A stretch of DNA of 64,000 nucleotides from Bradyrhizobium erythrophlei (GTDB lineage Bacteria > Pseudomonadota > Alphaproteobacteria > Rhizobiales > Xanthobacteraceae): NCBI RefSeq assembly GCF_900129505.1, contig NZ_LT670818.1, positions 1,550,001 to 1,614,000 on the forward strand, read 5' to 3'. Every line of letters begins with the position of its first letter. Within the stretch, counting starts at the first letter, position 1. The position numbers were made by a program, and so were the translations under genes. Positions 28,907 through 37,078 of the stretch are shown here, piece by piece. Below the pieces are notes generated by a model that had not been told where the DNA came from, did not search any database, and saw only the letters and a list, made by a program, of their open reading frames with translations.

Positions 28907-29111
28907 GCGAAAGAGCTGAACTCTCATTTCCATCCTCTCTGTTAGGATGATTTCGTGACCGGCCGTGCCGTAAAGGTAACCTGGCGTGATCGAGTTCGAG
29001 GCAGCGGGATCGTCACGAACACGCACCTCTTGCCGCCCCCAATCGCCGTCCCCTGGCACACGATCCAGGATGACAATCAAATCACATCAATCTGTTAGCT
29101 CGTGCACTTAT

Positions 29112-29277
29112 CTGGTGCGCAACCCATCCCTCCGGCGATCCCTCGCCCTCGCAGGCGGATGTCCAGATGACCAAGGCGATCATCGACATCGCGGGCCCGC
29201 TCGGCATCGCTGTGCACGATCACATCATCGTCGGCAGGAACGGCCATGCCAGCATGAAAGGGGCTGCGGCTGATCTA
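29112..29277 (+). pseudogene. decayed 3' end of radC, first remnant
   Basis: By hand alignment this matches 24598-24763 at about 85%, with two single-base insertions that break the frame (one inside the HNHPSGD region, one in the last codons). It covers the JAB zinc motif to the stop. Nothing of the 5' two thirds of radC is present here. Confidence 0.88.
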
Positions 29278-29391
29278 GCTGTCGCCCGCATTTACCATTT
29301 ATTAACTCTCCGCTTCGCGCTTTGGCGAATGCGTGGGAGGGTGGCTCATCGGATGAGAGGGGGTAGCTCATTCTCGATTGAGAGGGGATCG

Positions 29392-29562
29392 ATGATGAAT
29401 CAACTAGCAGAGCGGATAGGGGTCGCGGCTCTTTCGATGAGCCCGGAGCACATGGTCGACAAATTTCTGGACTGGCTCGAGGAACTGAGGCGCGCGATGG
29501 CGCTTGCTGAAATCGACGGATTGGCCCGCAACGAGGTGCGAACCAAGGTGCTGTTCGATTGA
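29392..29562 (+). CDS. 56-residue protein of unknown function
   Basis: The ATG at 29392 (a second follows at 29395) is preceded by GAGAGGGGATC, a good ribosome-binding site. The product is acidic to neutral and mostly helical (MVDKFLDWLEELRRAMALAE). I do not recognise it. A perfect 14-base inverted repeat follows nine bases after the stop, which supports a real, terminated transcript. The frame runs open from the radC remnant upstream, but that part is not taken as coding. Confidence 0.6.
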   Translation: MMNQLAERIGVAALSMSPEHMVDKFLDWLEELRRAMALAEIDGLARNEVRTKVLFD

Positions 29563-29570
29563 TCCGGCGC

Positions 29571-29609
29571 CAAAGCGCGATGGCACTGTCGAACCGCCAT
29601 CGCGCTTTG
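29571..29609. terminator. perfect 14-base hairpin after the 56-codon gene
   Basis: CAAAGCGCGATGGC (29571-29584) is the exact complement of GCCATCGCGCTTTG (29596-29609), with an 11-base loop. Short A and T runs at the stem ends make it usable on either strand. Confidence 0.75.
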
Positions 29610-29676
29610 ACTTATAGGACGGGTTTGATGGCACAAGGCCGTTGAAGCAGGTCAGCACCGACCGATCCGGCACAAA

Positions 29677-29704
29677 GGGCCACCTCAAGCGAGGTGGCCC
29701 TTTT
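29677..29704 (+). terminator. Rho-independent terminator
   Basis: A perfect 10-base stem (GGGCCACCTC / GAGGTGGCCC) with loop AAGC is followed by TTTT. It is preceded by AAA, so it may work in both directions. No protein gene ends directly before it, so it may end a short untranslated RNA or read-through from the 56-codon gene. Confidence 0.85.
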
Positions 29705-29780
29705 GCTCGTGAGGATCAGCCAGCCGCCGGGCTTCAGTTGACCGTGGCGCGAGCAGCGCGAACGGCTCAATGACGTGGAG

Positions 29781-29811
29781 TGCCAGCATGAAGCGGCTGA
29801 GGCTGATTTGA
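29781..29811 (+). repeat. third copy of the radC terminal bases
   Basis: This stretch (starting TGCCAGCATGAAG) matches the last 30 bases of radC at about 27 of 30 positions and ends in a stop-like TTGAG. It lies 71 bases before the end of the convergent glutathione transferase gene. Confidence 0.7.
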
Positions 29812-29881
29812 GCGCGGAAACTCAGCGCCGCGTCGATCAAGAGCTCCGGCATCGATCCAGATCGGCCGCAACAAATCCGCT

Positions 29882-30532
29882 TCAATTCGGCTTGGCCCGG
29901 CCAGGCGGGGCGGCGGGCGGCATGGTGCGCGTAAAACTCGGCCGCGCCGCGTGCCGCGCATAATACGCGGCGAGATGCGTTGTCGCGGCGAGCGCGTCGG
30001 CGCCTTCGGGCGGCAGCCGAACCCGGTCGAGCAGCGGCAGCAGGTTGATGTCGGCAAACGTGAAGTCATCGCCGACGAGATGGCCGGTCTTGGCGACCGC
30101 GCGGTCGAGAATTCCCAATTGCTCGCGTACCGCCGGCATTACGGCTTCGATCGCCGCACGATCCGGCTTGCCGTCCGCCGTCTTCGGGGCGATGTAGGCG
30201 TAGAGATAGGTCCGGATCAGGGTGCGGTCGATCACCGTGTTGACGAGCGAAACCCACTGCTCGGTGAGCCCGGCGAGATGGGGATCGGACGGCAACAGCT
30301 GCGGCCCCGGAAAACTGCGGTCGAGATAGCTGGCGATGGCCTTGGATTCGAACAGCACGACGTCGCCGTGGCGCAGCACCGGCATCTTGCCGAGGGGATG
30401 GATGGCAAGCAGCTCCGGCGCGCCCAGCGCGCACTCGGTCAGCCCGTACGCGATCCCCTTCTCCTCGCAGACCATGCACACGACGCGCGTGTAGGTCGAC
30501 CGCGCGGAACCGATGATCTCGGGCTTCGGCAT
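29882..30532 (-). CDS. glutathione S-transferase family protein
   Basis: This 216-residue cytoplasmic protein has a thioredoxin-like N-terminal domain (SARSTYTRVVCMVCEEKGI; KMPVLRHGDVVLFESKAI with the Glu-Ser pair that binds glutathione) and an all-helical C-terminal domain with the GDDFTFADINLLP motif. The exact substrate is unknown; detoxification of electrophiles is usual. A perfect palindrome 36 bases upstream (30568-30595) is a likely repressor site. The C-terminal tail is proline and alanine rich. Confidence 0.92.
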   Translation of the reverse strand: MPKPEIIGSARSTYTRVVCMVCEEKGIAYGLTECALGAPELLAIHPLGKMPVLRHGDVVLFESKAIASYLDRSFPGPQLLPSDPHLAGLTEQWVSLVNTVIDRTLIRTYLYAYIAPKTADGKPDRAAIEAVMPAVREQLGILDRAVAKTGHLVGDDFTFADINLLPLLDRVRLPPEGADALAATTHLAAYYARHAARPSFTRTMPPAAPPGRAKPN

Positions 30533-30567
30533 GGCCTGTCTCCTGCGGGTTTGCCGGCGACGTCCGT

Positions 30568-30595
30568 CAATACTTAACCATTATGTTAAGTATTG
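30568..30595. promoter_or_regulatory. palindromic operator upstream of the GST gene
   Basis: CAATACTTAAC and GTTAAGTATTG form a perfect 11-base inverted repeat with a 6-base centre (CATTAT). AT-rich sites of this shape are typical of ArsR-type winged-helix repressors in rhizobia. The regulator itself is not in the window. Confidence 0.75.
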
Positions 30596-30651
30596 GATCG
30601 GCGCCTGAATGTCAAGGCAGCGGCCGGCGATCCGACGCCACCGCAGGCGGA

Positions 30652-31932
30652 TCAGGATGACGTTTGCGCGGCGCCGGCGGCATCGAGGGCGCGGCGCTTC
30701 AGCAGATCCTGTTCGCGCCGGTTGCCCGCGAGCGCGGCGGCTGCTTCGAACGCGGCGCGGGCTTCCTCATGGCGACCAAGTTTTTGCAGCAGGTCGCCGC
30801 GCACGCTTCCGAGCAAATGATAGTTCCTGAGCGCGGGCTCGTGGAGCAGGCGGTCCACGATCTCGAGCGCGGCACGCGGGCCCTCGGCCATGCCGACGGC
30901 GACCGCGCGGTTGAGTTCGATGACCGGCGAGTGCAGGAGCGCCGCAAGCTCCGCATATAGACGCGATATGTGCGGCCAGTCGGTCGCATCTGATGTTGCC
31001 GCCCCGGCATGACAGGCGACGATCGCCGCCTGCAGCGCGTAGAAGCCGCCCGCGCCGCCGAGTTCGCGCGCCCGTCCGAGCGCCTGCATGCCCCGACGGA
31101 TTTGCAGCTGGTCCCACAGCGCCCGGTTCTGCTCCAGCAACAAGATAGGTTCACCGGCTGAATCGGTGCGCGCCGCCGTGCGCGAAGCATTCAGCTCCAT
31201 CAGCGCGAGCAGGCCATGGACTTCCGGCTCGAGCGGCGCGATCGAGGCAAGCACGCGGCCCATGCGCAGCGCTTCGTGGCAGAGCTGCGGACGCAGCCAG
31301 TCGTCGCCGCGCGCCGCGGTGTAGCCTTCGTTGAAGATGAGGTAGACGACCTCCAGCACGGAAGCGAGCCGTTCGGAGAGTTCTTCCCGGCGCGGGGTCT
31401 CGTAAGCCAGCCCGGATTCCGAGAGCGTCCGCTTCGCCCGCACGATGCGCTGGGAGACCGTCGCGTCCGGCACCAGGAAGGCCCGCGCGATCTCCTCCGT
31501 GGTCAGGCCGCAGATCATCCGCAGCGAAAGCGCGATGCGGGCCTCGCGCGACAGCAGCGGGTGACAGGCGGTGAAGACCAGCCGGAGCAGCTCATCGCCG
31601 ATCTCTTCGTCAAGCGCGGCGTCGAGATCGGGCATGGCCTGCTGCTCCTGCTCCATTTCAAGAGCGATCATCCCGTGCTTGCGCGCGAGCATCCGGGCGC
31701 GGCGCAGATGATCCAGCGCCCGGCGCTTGGCGGTCGCCATCAGCCACGCGCCGGGCTTTTCCGGAACTCCCGTCGCGGGCCAATGCTCGAGCGCCGCCAG
31801 CAGCGCGTCCTGGGTGAATTCCTCGGCCAGCGTCACATCGCGCAGCATCCGCGATAGACCGATGATCAGCCGTGGCTGCTCGATCCGCCAGACCGCGTGG
31901 ATGGTGCTGCTGATGTCGGACGGCTGCCTCAA
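30652..31932 (-). CDS. ECF42-type RNA polymerase sigma factor
   Basis: The product of about 426 residues has sigma region 2 (about 10-75; VWRIEQPRLIIGLSRMLRDV, KPGAWLMATAKRRALDHLRR) and region 4 (about 105-170; LSLRMICGLTTEEIARAFLV), followed by a long C-terminal TPR-like extension of about 240 residues. This layout, next to a DGPF-motif protein, defines group ECF42, which has no classical anti-sigma factor. The TTG at 31932 overlaps the stop of the DGPF gene (TTGA), pointing to translational coupling; an upstream GTG at 31959 would give a 31-base overlap. Confidence 0.92.
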   Translation of the reverse strand: MRQPSDISSTIHAVWRIEQPRLIIGLSRMLRDVTLAEEFTQDALLAALEHWPATGVPEKPGAWLMATAKRRALDHLRRARMLARKHGMIALEMEQEQQAMPDLDAALDEEIGDELLRLVFTACHPLLSREARIALSLRMICGLTTEEIARAFLVPDATVSQRIVRAKRTLSESGLAYETPRREELSERLASVLEVVYLIFNEGYTAARGDDWLRPQLCHEALRMGRVLASIAPLEPEVHGLLALMELNASRTAARTDSAGEPILLLEQNRALWDQLQIRRGMQALGRARELGGAGGFYALQAAIVACHAGAATSDATDWPHISRLYAELAALLHSPVIELNRAVAVGMAEGPRAALEIVDRLLHEPALRNYHLLGSVRGDLLQKLGRHEEARAAFEAAAALAGNRREQDLLKRRALDAAGAAQTSS

Positions 31933-32282
31933 GGGCCGGCAAACGCACGGACCTCGCACGTTCCTTCCCAGCCCGGCATGAAGTCCTTGTGCAGCTGCAT
32001 GAACTCGACCGCCATCGCTACGGCCTCTTCCTTGTCGCGCAGTTCGAAGATCGCGAAGCCGCCGACGAATTCCTTGGCTTCCACGAACGGGCCATCGATG
32101 ACGCTGAGCTTGCCGTCAGCAATGCGCACCTGGGCGCCAGCCTGGACCGGCATCAGCCCGCCATTGTCGAGCATGCGGCCCGCCTTGATCTCCCGATCAG
32201 CGAGTTTGTGCATGGCGTCCATCAGTTCCGGGGTGGGAGATCCGGGCAAGCCCGGATGTTTGACGAGGTACATGAAACGCAT
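31929..32282 (-). CDS. DGPF/YCII-related partner of the ECF42 sigma factor
   Basis: The 117-residue protein has the YCII-related fold, with the DGPF motif seen in VIDGPFVEAKEFVGGF. Proteins of this family sit next to ECF42 sigma genes across bacteria and are part of their regulon; their molecular function is unknown. The start has a perfect ribosome-binding site (AAGGAGGAG, nine bases upstream). A candidate ECF42 promoter lies at 32349-32377. Confidence 0.95.
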   Translation of the reverse strand: MRFMYLVKHPGLPGSPTPELMDAMHKLADREIKAGRMLDNGGLMPVQAGAQVRIADGKLSVIDGPFVEAKEFVGGFAIFELRDKEEAVAMAVEFMQLHKDFMPGWEGTCEVRAFAGP

Positions 32283-32348
32283 CTCAAAAACTCCTCCTTA
32301 GGGCGAGCCGCGGGCGCCTCCGCCCGCGAAACTATCTCGCTATTTAGG

Positions 32349-32377
32349 TCGACGCGCCAACCCCAGGGGAATCGACA
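32349..32377 (-). promoter_or_regulatory. candidate ECF42 promoter of the DGPF-sigma operon
   Basis: On the minus strand TGTCGA (32377-32372) is followed after exactly 17 bases by CGTCGA (32354-32349). TGTCGA at -35 with a CGTC-like -10 is, as I recall, the motif described for ECF42 in Streptomyces. The predicted untranslated leader is about 60 bases. This suggests that the sigma factor drives its own operon. Confidence 0.6.
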
Positions 32378-32518
32378 TGTCCTTCAAAAAAAATCCGGCT
32401 CCGCCAGTCCGGTCATCCCGATGCGATTGAACGGCGTTCCAACCGCCATAGATGGCCAGGGACGGGCACGGCGCTTCCCGCCGTCTCCCGTTGGCCTGAC
32501 CCGCCTGGAACCGCTACC

Positions 32519-33316
32519 ATGAAAAGCAATCCGCGTCCCCTCGCCCTCGTGACGGGCGCCTCCAGCGGGATCGGCGCCGATCTCGCGCGTGAACTGGCCA
32601 AAGACGGTCACGATCTCGTGCTTTCCGCGCGGCGCATCGAGCCGATGCAGGCTTTGGCCGAGGAACTCAAGGGCCTCGGCGCGGGCTGCACCATCATCGC
32701 CTCCGACCTCAGCAAACACGGCGCCGCCGCCGCGCTGGTGCGCGAGCTGGAAACGCGCGGCATGGTCATCGACGTGCTGATCAACAATGCCGGGCTTGGC
32801 GACAACGGCCGGTTCGACCAATCCGACCCGCTCAGGGTCAGCGAAATGCTGCAGGTCAATATCGTGGCGCTGACGGAACTGACCCGGCTGCTGGTGCCGC
32901 CGATGGTGGCGCGGGGCAAAGGCAGGGTGATGCTGCTCGCCTCCACCGCGGCGTTTCAGCCGGGCCCGCAAATGGCGGTGTATTGCGCCACCAAGGCCTA
33001 TGTCCTCAGTTTCGGCGAAGCGATCGCCTTCGAGCTCAAGAGGACCGGCGTCACAGTCACGACACTGTGCCCCGGCGCGACCGCAACCGAATTTTCCCGC
33101 GTCGCCCGTGCGGGGTGTTCGGCGCTGTTCAAGGGCGGCTTGGTGCCGGTAATGAGCGCAAGCGAAGTCGCGCGGATCGGCTATCAGAGCCTCAAGGCCG
33201 GCCGCGGCGTGGTCATCGCCGGACTACTCAACAGGATCATGTCCACCTCCAGCCGGCTGTCGCCGGCGCCGGTGACGCTGCGGATCGCCAATTGGATGAT
33301 GTCGAGCAGGAAATGA
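32519..33316 (+). CDS. short-chain dehydrogenase/reductase
   Basis: This 265-residue classical SDR has the cofactor motif TGASSGIG (residues 11-18), the NNAG motif, the active-site Ser in LLASTAAF and the YCATK pair (Tyr and Lys). An Arg after beta-strand 2 (LSARRIEPM) favours NADP(H). The sequence resembles the DltE/YqjQ-type oxidoreductases of unknown substrate. It is divergent from the DGPF-sigma operon. Confidence 0.92.
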   Translation: MKSNPRPLALVTGASSGIGADLARELAKDGHDLVLSARRIEPMQALAEELKGLGAGCTIIASDLSKHGAAAALVRELETRGMVIDVLINNAGLGDNGRFDQSDPLRVSEMLQVNIVALTELTRLLVPPMVARGKGRVMLLASTAAFQPGPQMAVYCATKAYVLSFGEAIAFELKRTGVTVTTLCPGATATEFSRVARAGCSALFKGGLVPVMSASEVARIGYQSLKAGRGVVIAGLLNRIMSTSSRLSPAPVTLRIANWMMSSRK

Positions 33317-33410
33317 CGCCGAACCGCCCGTGTCCCTTGCACGTGGGGTTGGAATTCCCTGATTGCGCTTGCTCGATTCACTTCTCCCCTGGTGGAAGAG
33401 GGAGCGCACC

Positions 33411-33430
33411 GTCGATGCCGCGGCATCGAC
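33411..33430. terminator. 20-base perfect palindrome between convergent genes
   Basis: GTCGATGCCGCGGCATCGAC is fully self-complementary. It lies 95 bases after the SDR gene and eight bases after the convergent 67-codon gene. There is no T-run, so it may be a terminator without U-tail or a protein-binding site. Confidence 0.5.
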
Positions 33431-33438
33431 GCAATACC

Positions 33439-33642
33439 TCAACCGCGCCGCTGCAGCAGCTGGTCACGCTGTTTGGTCAGGAGATCGAGCTGAGCTTCCT
33501 GGTCGGCGATACGCTGCGCGTTCAGCTCCTCGACCGCCCCGCCGGAATAGGCGGCAGCCTGCTCGGTCAATTCGGTGAGATTTTCGCGCACCGCGGCGAT
33601 GCGCTCCTCGATCTCTGCGAGGGTCAGCGAAGGGTCAGGCAT
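33439..33642 (-). CDS. small coiled-coil protein
   Basis: The 67-residue product is almost fully helical and charged (LAEIEERIAAVRENLTELTE, then DQEAQLDLLTKQRDQLLQ), with a heptad-like pattern suggesting a two-helix coiled coil. It resembles SlyX-like small proteins in general shape but lacks a diagnostic motif. The function is unknown. AGGAG lies just upstream of the ATG. Confidence 0.65.
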   Translation of the reverse strand: MPDPSLTLAEIEERIAAVRENLTELTEQAAAYSGGAVEELNAQRIADQEAQLDLLTKQRDQLLQRRG

Positions 33643-33744
33643 GGGTGAGCTCCTCGGCGTATGATCAGCACAATATGCGGCGTTCCAGGCGGGCCAGCAA
33701 GCCGCCCCGCGGCCCGCCGTCAGGCGCGGTGGTACTTCCAGAAA

Positions 33745-34440
33745 TTACTGCCGCAGCATGATCAAGGGATCGGCACTGTCGGGCACCCGCCGCCACTGCG
33801 CGTTGTCGTCGGCCTCGAATTGCCAGGTCTCGCCGCTTTGCGACATCAGCAGCATCTGGCCGTGATCGAGCCGCCACTGCGTCGGTGCGAAGGCCGCTAT
33901 TGCGGGATCGCATTTGGGCTTCAGGAATACCTGGAAATTATCCGGGCCGGCCTCGTTGTTGGTCAAGGTCAGGCCGCATATCGGCTGACCGTTGCCGTGA
34001 ACCATGGCCCAGTCGCCGATCATCTGATCCATCGACTTCGCCAGCGAGCGCGCGGCGGCGAGGTTCTGCAGGATGTAGATGCCCTCACCCTGCCGCAAGC
34101 CTTCGAGAATGCCGCTCTCGACCTCGGTGAAGTCGATCACCGGCTGGCCTGTGGCATCCTGCAGCCGCACGATGTCCAGCCCTGCGATGCTCCAGGCGGT
34201 GATTTCCTTGGTGAAGGGCAGCGCCGCGGCGCAGCCGGGCTCAAGCTCGAGCTTCATCCCCAGCGGCGACGCATCGCTCTTCAAGGTGACCACGCAGGTC
34301 TTGCTGCGCTCGGTGGTCGACAGCTCCCACTGCCCGACCATGTCTTTCTTGAGGGTCGAAACATCCTGCGCCTGCGCCCGACCGGAGCAGGCGATAAGAG
34401 CCGCCAGCGCCGCAAGAGCTATGGCGTGGCGAGGCATCAT
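33745..34440 (-). CDS. AprI/Inh family metalloprotease inhibitor-like protein, two domains
   Basis: The 231-residue protein has a signal peptide (ALAALAALIACSGRAQA) and two tandem Inh/Omp19-type beta-barrel domains (about 28-120 and 128-225). Each has the MVGQWELS / MIGDWAMV opening, a cysteine pair (CVVTL ... CAAALPF; CGLTL ... CDPAI) and a central W. Inh proteins inhibit serralysin-type proteases in the periplasm; two fused copies are uncommon. The ATG overlaps the stop of the dehydrogenase gene upstream (TGATG), so it is translated as part of the ABC transporter operon. Confidence 0.85.
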   Translation of the reverse strand: MMPRHAIALAALAALIACSGRAQAQDVSTLKKDMVGQWELSTTERSKTCVVTLKSDASPLGMKLELEPGCAAALPFTKEITAWSIAGLDIVRLQDATGQPVIDFTEVESGILEGLRQGEGIYILQNLAAARSLAKSMDQMIGDWAMVHGNGQPICGLTLTNNEAGPDNFQVFLKPKCDPAIAAFAPTQWRLDHGQMLLMSQSGETWQFEADDNAQWRRVPDSADPLIMLRQ

Positions 34441-35429
34441 CAGCGGCTCGTCACCGGAGTTTCCGCGACCGGCGTCAGCGGCGGTTTGCCGGCGAACCAG
34501 GTTTTCAGATTGTCGACCACCAGCTGATCCATGGCATTGCGGGTTACCACCGAAGCCGAACCGATATGTGGCAACAAAACGACATTCTGCATGCTGCGCA
34601 GTTCGTCCGGCACGTTCGGTTCTTTTTCGAAGACATCGAGGCCCGCGGCGAGAATGGCGCCCGACTTCAGCGCCGCTGTCAGCGCCTGCTCGTCGACCAC
34701 GGAGCCGCGCGCCACGTTGATGATCACGCCGCGCGGGCCGAGCGCCTTCATGACCTCGGCGTTGACCATTTTGGCGGTTCCGGCGCCGCCCGGAACGATC
34801 ACGACCAGCGTGTCGACCGCCTTCGCCATCTCGATCAGGTCGGGATAATGCTTGTACGACACGCCGTCGGCGGGCTTGCGCGAATGATAAACCACGGGAA
34901 CGCGCGAGGCCTCCAGCCGGCGCGCGATCGCCTGGCCGATCCGGCCCATGCCGACCATGCCGACCTTGCGGTCCCTCAGCGAGCCGACGCTCAGGGGAAA
35001 GTTCTGCGTCAGCCAGAGGCCGGAACGTACATAGCGATCAGCCTTGACGAACTCGCGCAAGGTCGCGATCAACAGGCCCATCGCGATATCGGCGACTTCC
35101 TCGGTCAGGACGTCGGGCGTATTGGTGACGACGATATTATGCTCGTGCGCGTAATTCGCATCGATGTGATCGTAGCCGACGCCGAAGGAAGAAACGATCT
35201 CGAGCTTGGGGAAACGCGCCAGCGTCTTGCTGTCGCCGCGGACTGAGTTGTAGGTCACCGCGGCGCCGCGGATTTTTTCCGCGACCGCCGGCGTCAGCCG
35301 TTCGAGGTCGCCGGTGGTCTCGAAGGAATGCAGCACGAACTGGCCGGAAAAGCCGTTATCGACGATCGGCTTGCTCGGCCCATAGATCAGCAAATCGATT
35401 TTCTCGGAAGAAATATTGCCGCCAACCAT
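34440..35429 (-). CDS. D-2-hydroxyacid dehydrogenase
   Basis: This 329-residue NAD(P)H enzyme belongs to the glyoxylate/hydroxypyruvate reductase group. The Rossmann motif is GMVGMGRIGQAIA; an Arg in VYHSRKPAD after beta-strand 2 favours NADPH. Catalytic residues are the Arg in NVARGSVVDE, the Glu in DVFEKEP and the His in LLPHIGSA. Its ATG overlaps the permease stop by one base. Its place in an importer operon suggests it acts on a product of the imported compound. Confidence 0.93.
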   Translation of the reverse strand: MVGGNISSEKIDLLIYGPSKPIVDNGFSGQFVLHSFETTGDLERLTPAVAEKIRGAAVTYNSVRGDSKTLARFPKLEIVSSFGVGYDHIDANYAHEHNIVVTNTPDVLTEEVADIAMGLLIATLREFVKADRYVRSGLWLTQNFPLSVGSLRDRKVGMVGMGRIGQAIARRLEASRVPVVYHSRKPADGVSYKHYPDLIEMAKAVDTLVVIVPGGAGTAKMVNAEVMKALGPRGVIINVARGSVVDEQALTAALKSGAILAAGLDVFEKEPNVPDELRSMQNVVLLPHIGSASVVTRNAMDQLVVDNLKTWFAGKPPLTPVAETPVTSR

Positions 35430-36265
35430 CAGTTTTCCTTTCCAAGCGCGCTCTCATGCCAGCGCCGCAATACCAGGTGCGAAACTAGCGCCAACAGCCC
35501 ATAAATGACAATTCCGGCGGCGGAGAGCAACAGTAACGCGGCGAACATTCGGGGAATGTTGAGGCGATAGCCGGATTCGGCGATTCGGTAGGCAAGTCCG
35601 GAACCGGCGCCCGCCGAGCCGGCCGCGATCTCCGCTACCACAGCGCCGATCAGCGACAGGCCGCCCGCGATCCGCAAGCCGCCAAGGATGAAGGGCAGCG
35701 CGGAGGGCAGCTTGAGATAGGCGAGCGTCTGTGCCCGCGACGCGCCGTAGAGCTGGAACAGGCCGGCCAGATTGCGATCAACGGAATTCAGCCCCAGCGT
35801 GGTGTTGGAGAGCACCGGAAAGAAGGCGACGATCCAGGCGCAGACGATCACGGCGGTCTGCTGCGGCAGGTAGATCAATAGCAGCGGCGCGATCGCGATC
35901 ACCGGCGTCACCTGCAGGATGACCGCGTAGGGGAACAGCGAATATTCCAGCCACTTCGATTGATTGAACAGAAGCGCCAGTGCAATGCCGCCGATCCCGG
36001 CGGCGACAAAACCTTCGAACGTGGTCAGCAATGTCGTCAGCAGCGATTGCGCCAGCACCGGCCAGTCGCTGACCAGTGTTGCGAACACCGCGATCGGACC
36101 CGGCAGCACATAGGGCGGAATGTGGTTGAGCCGCACCACGAGCTCCCATACCGCGACGCCGGCGGCGAGCACGACGATCGGGAGCAGGATGCGGACCAGG
36201 CGCAGGCTGACCTGCTCGGGCGCGGCCTGGCGGGCGGACAATGGCGGTGGCTGCAACGTATTCAT
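35429..36265 (-). CDS. ABC transporter permease, NitT/TauT type
   Basis: The 278-residue protein has six helices and the EAA-like loop (LFQLYGASRAQTLAYLKLPS). It belongs to the SsuC/TauC/ThiX group. The ATG at 36265 overlaps the stop of the ATPase gene (TAATG) and is preferred to the upstream codon at 36319. Confidence 0.92.
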   Translation of the reverse strand: MNTLQPPPLSARQAAPEQVSLRLVRILLPIVVLAAGVAVWELVVRLNHIPPYVLPGPIAVFATLVSDWPVLAQSLLTTLLTTFEGFVAAGIGGIALALLFNQSKWLEYSLFPYAVILQVTPVIAIAPLLLIYLPQQTAVIVCAWIVAFFPVLSNTTLGLNSVDRNLAGLFQLYGASRAQTLAYLKLPSALPFILGGLRIAGGLSLIGAVVAEIAAGSAGAGSGLAYRIAESGYRLNIPRMFAALLLLSAAGIVIYGLLALVSHLVLRRWHESALGKEN

Positions 36266-37071
36266 TAGTCTGATAGCCCTGAATAGGAGGGCGCCAGTGC
36301 GTTCGAAACCTCGCGGCAATAGCCGGCATAGGCGGCGGAGGTCCTGAATTCCTCGCCCCGCGGCTCCGGCGCATCGATGCGGATTTCGGCACTGAGGCGT
36401 CCGGGCCGCGACGTCATCACGACCACGCGCTGCGACAGATATACCGACTCGAACACCGAATGCGTGACGAAGATGACGGTCTTGCGCAGATTACGCCACA
36501 GCGCCAAAAGATCGTTGTTCAGCCGGAAGCGGGTGATTTCATCGAGTGCGGCGAACGGCTCGTCCATCAGGAGAATATCGGGATCGGTGACCAGCGCGCG
36601 CGCCAGTGACACCCGCATCTTCATGCCGCCGGATAATTCGCGGGGGTAGGCGGCGGCGAATTCGGCAAGCCCCACCTGCTGCAATGCCTCCTCGATGCGC
36701 GCGTCCGCCTCGGCCGCGGGCGCATGCGCGAGTTTCAGCGGCAGCCGCACATTTTCGCGCACGCTGGTCCAGGGCATCAGCGTCGGCTCCTGAAACACGA
36801 AACCTATTGCATGCGCGCCGCGCGCCCCGCCGCTGCGAAGCGCGACGCCGACGCTGCCGGCACTCGGCGCGGCAAGCCCCGCGATCAGCCGCAGTGCCGT
36901 CGATTTTCCGCACCCCGACGGCCCGAGCAGCGAGACGAATTCGCCCCTGGCCACGTCGAGGTCCAGCGGCCCCAGCGCCGCGACGCCGGAATCATAGACC
37001 TTGGTGACAGCGCGCAGGCTCACCGCGAGGCCGGCGGTATCCGCTTCGGTCAGGGCTGCCGGCTCCGCCAT
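36265..37071 (-). CDS. ABC transporter ATPase, NitT/TauT type
   Basis: The 268-residue ATPase has Walker A GPSGCGKST, Q-loop FQEPTLMPW (the W is typical for this group), signature LSGGMKMRV, Walker B ILLMDEPFAALDE and switch VTHSVFE. The start at 37071 (MAEPAALTEAD) lies seven bases after the stop of the binding-protein gene; the frame is open upstream only by chance overlap. Confidence 0.93.
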   Translation of the reverse strand: MAEPAALTEADTAGLAVSLRAVTKVYDSGVAALGPLDLDVARGEFVSLLGPSGCGKSTALRLIAGLAAPSAGSVGVALRSGGARGAHAIGFVFQEPTLMPWTSVRENVRLPLKLAHAPAAEADARIEEALQQVGLAEFAAAYPRELSGGMKMRVSLARALVTDPDILLMDEPFAALDEITRFRLNNDLLALWRNLRKTVIFVTHSVFESVYLSQRVVVMTSRPGRLSAEIRIDAPEPRGEEFRTSAAYAGYCREVSNALAPSYSGLSD

Positions 37072-37078
37072 CGCGCCG

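Larger units (their letters stand above)
24764..29111. mobile_element. MacAB-like cargo between two radC ends
   Basis: This segment of about 4.35 kb holds a small exported protein gene and a three-gene efflux operon, all on the plus strand. It starts at the radC stop and ends at a decayed copy of the radC 3' end. Its base composition looks lower in GC than the flanks by eye. No recombinase is encoded. Confidence 0.5.
29278..29780. mobile_element. small segment between two radC remnants
   Basis: This 0.5 kb stretch holds one 56-codon gene and two strong hairpins. It lies between the long radC remnant and a third, 31-base radC-like end. It may be a second insertion event at the same place. Confidence 0.35.

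Noticed and set aside
29167..29562. A 131-codon gene running from the radC remnant into the 56-codon gene
   Set aside because: The first part is decayed radC sequence with no ribosome-binding site; the site before 29392 supports only the short gene.
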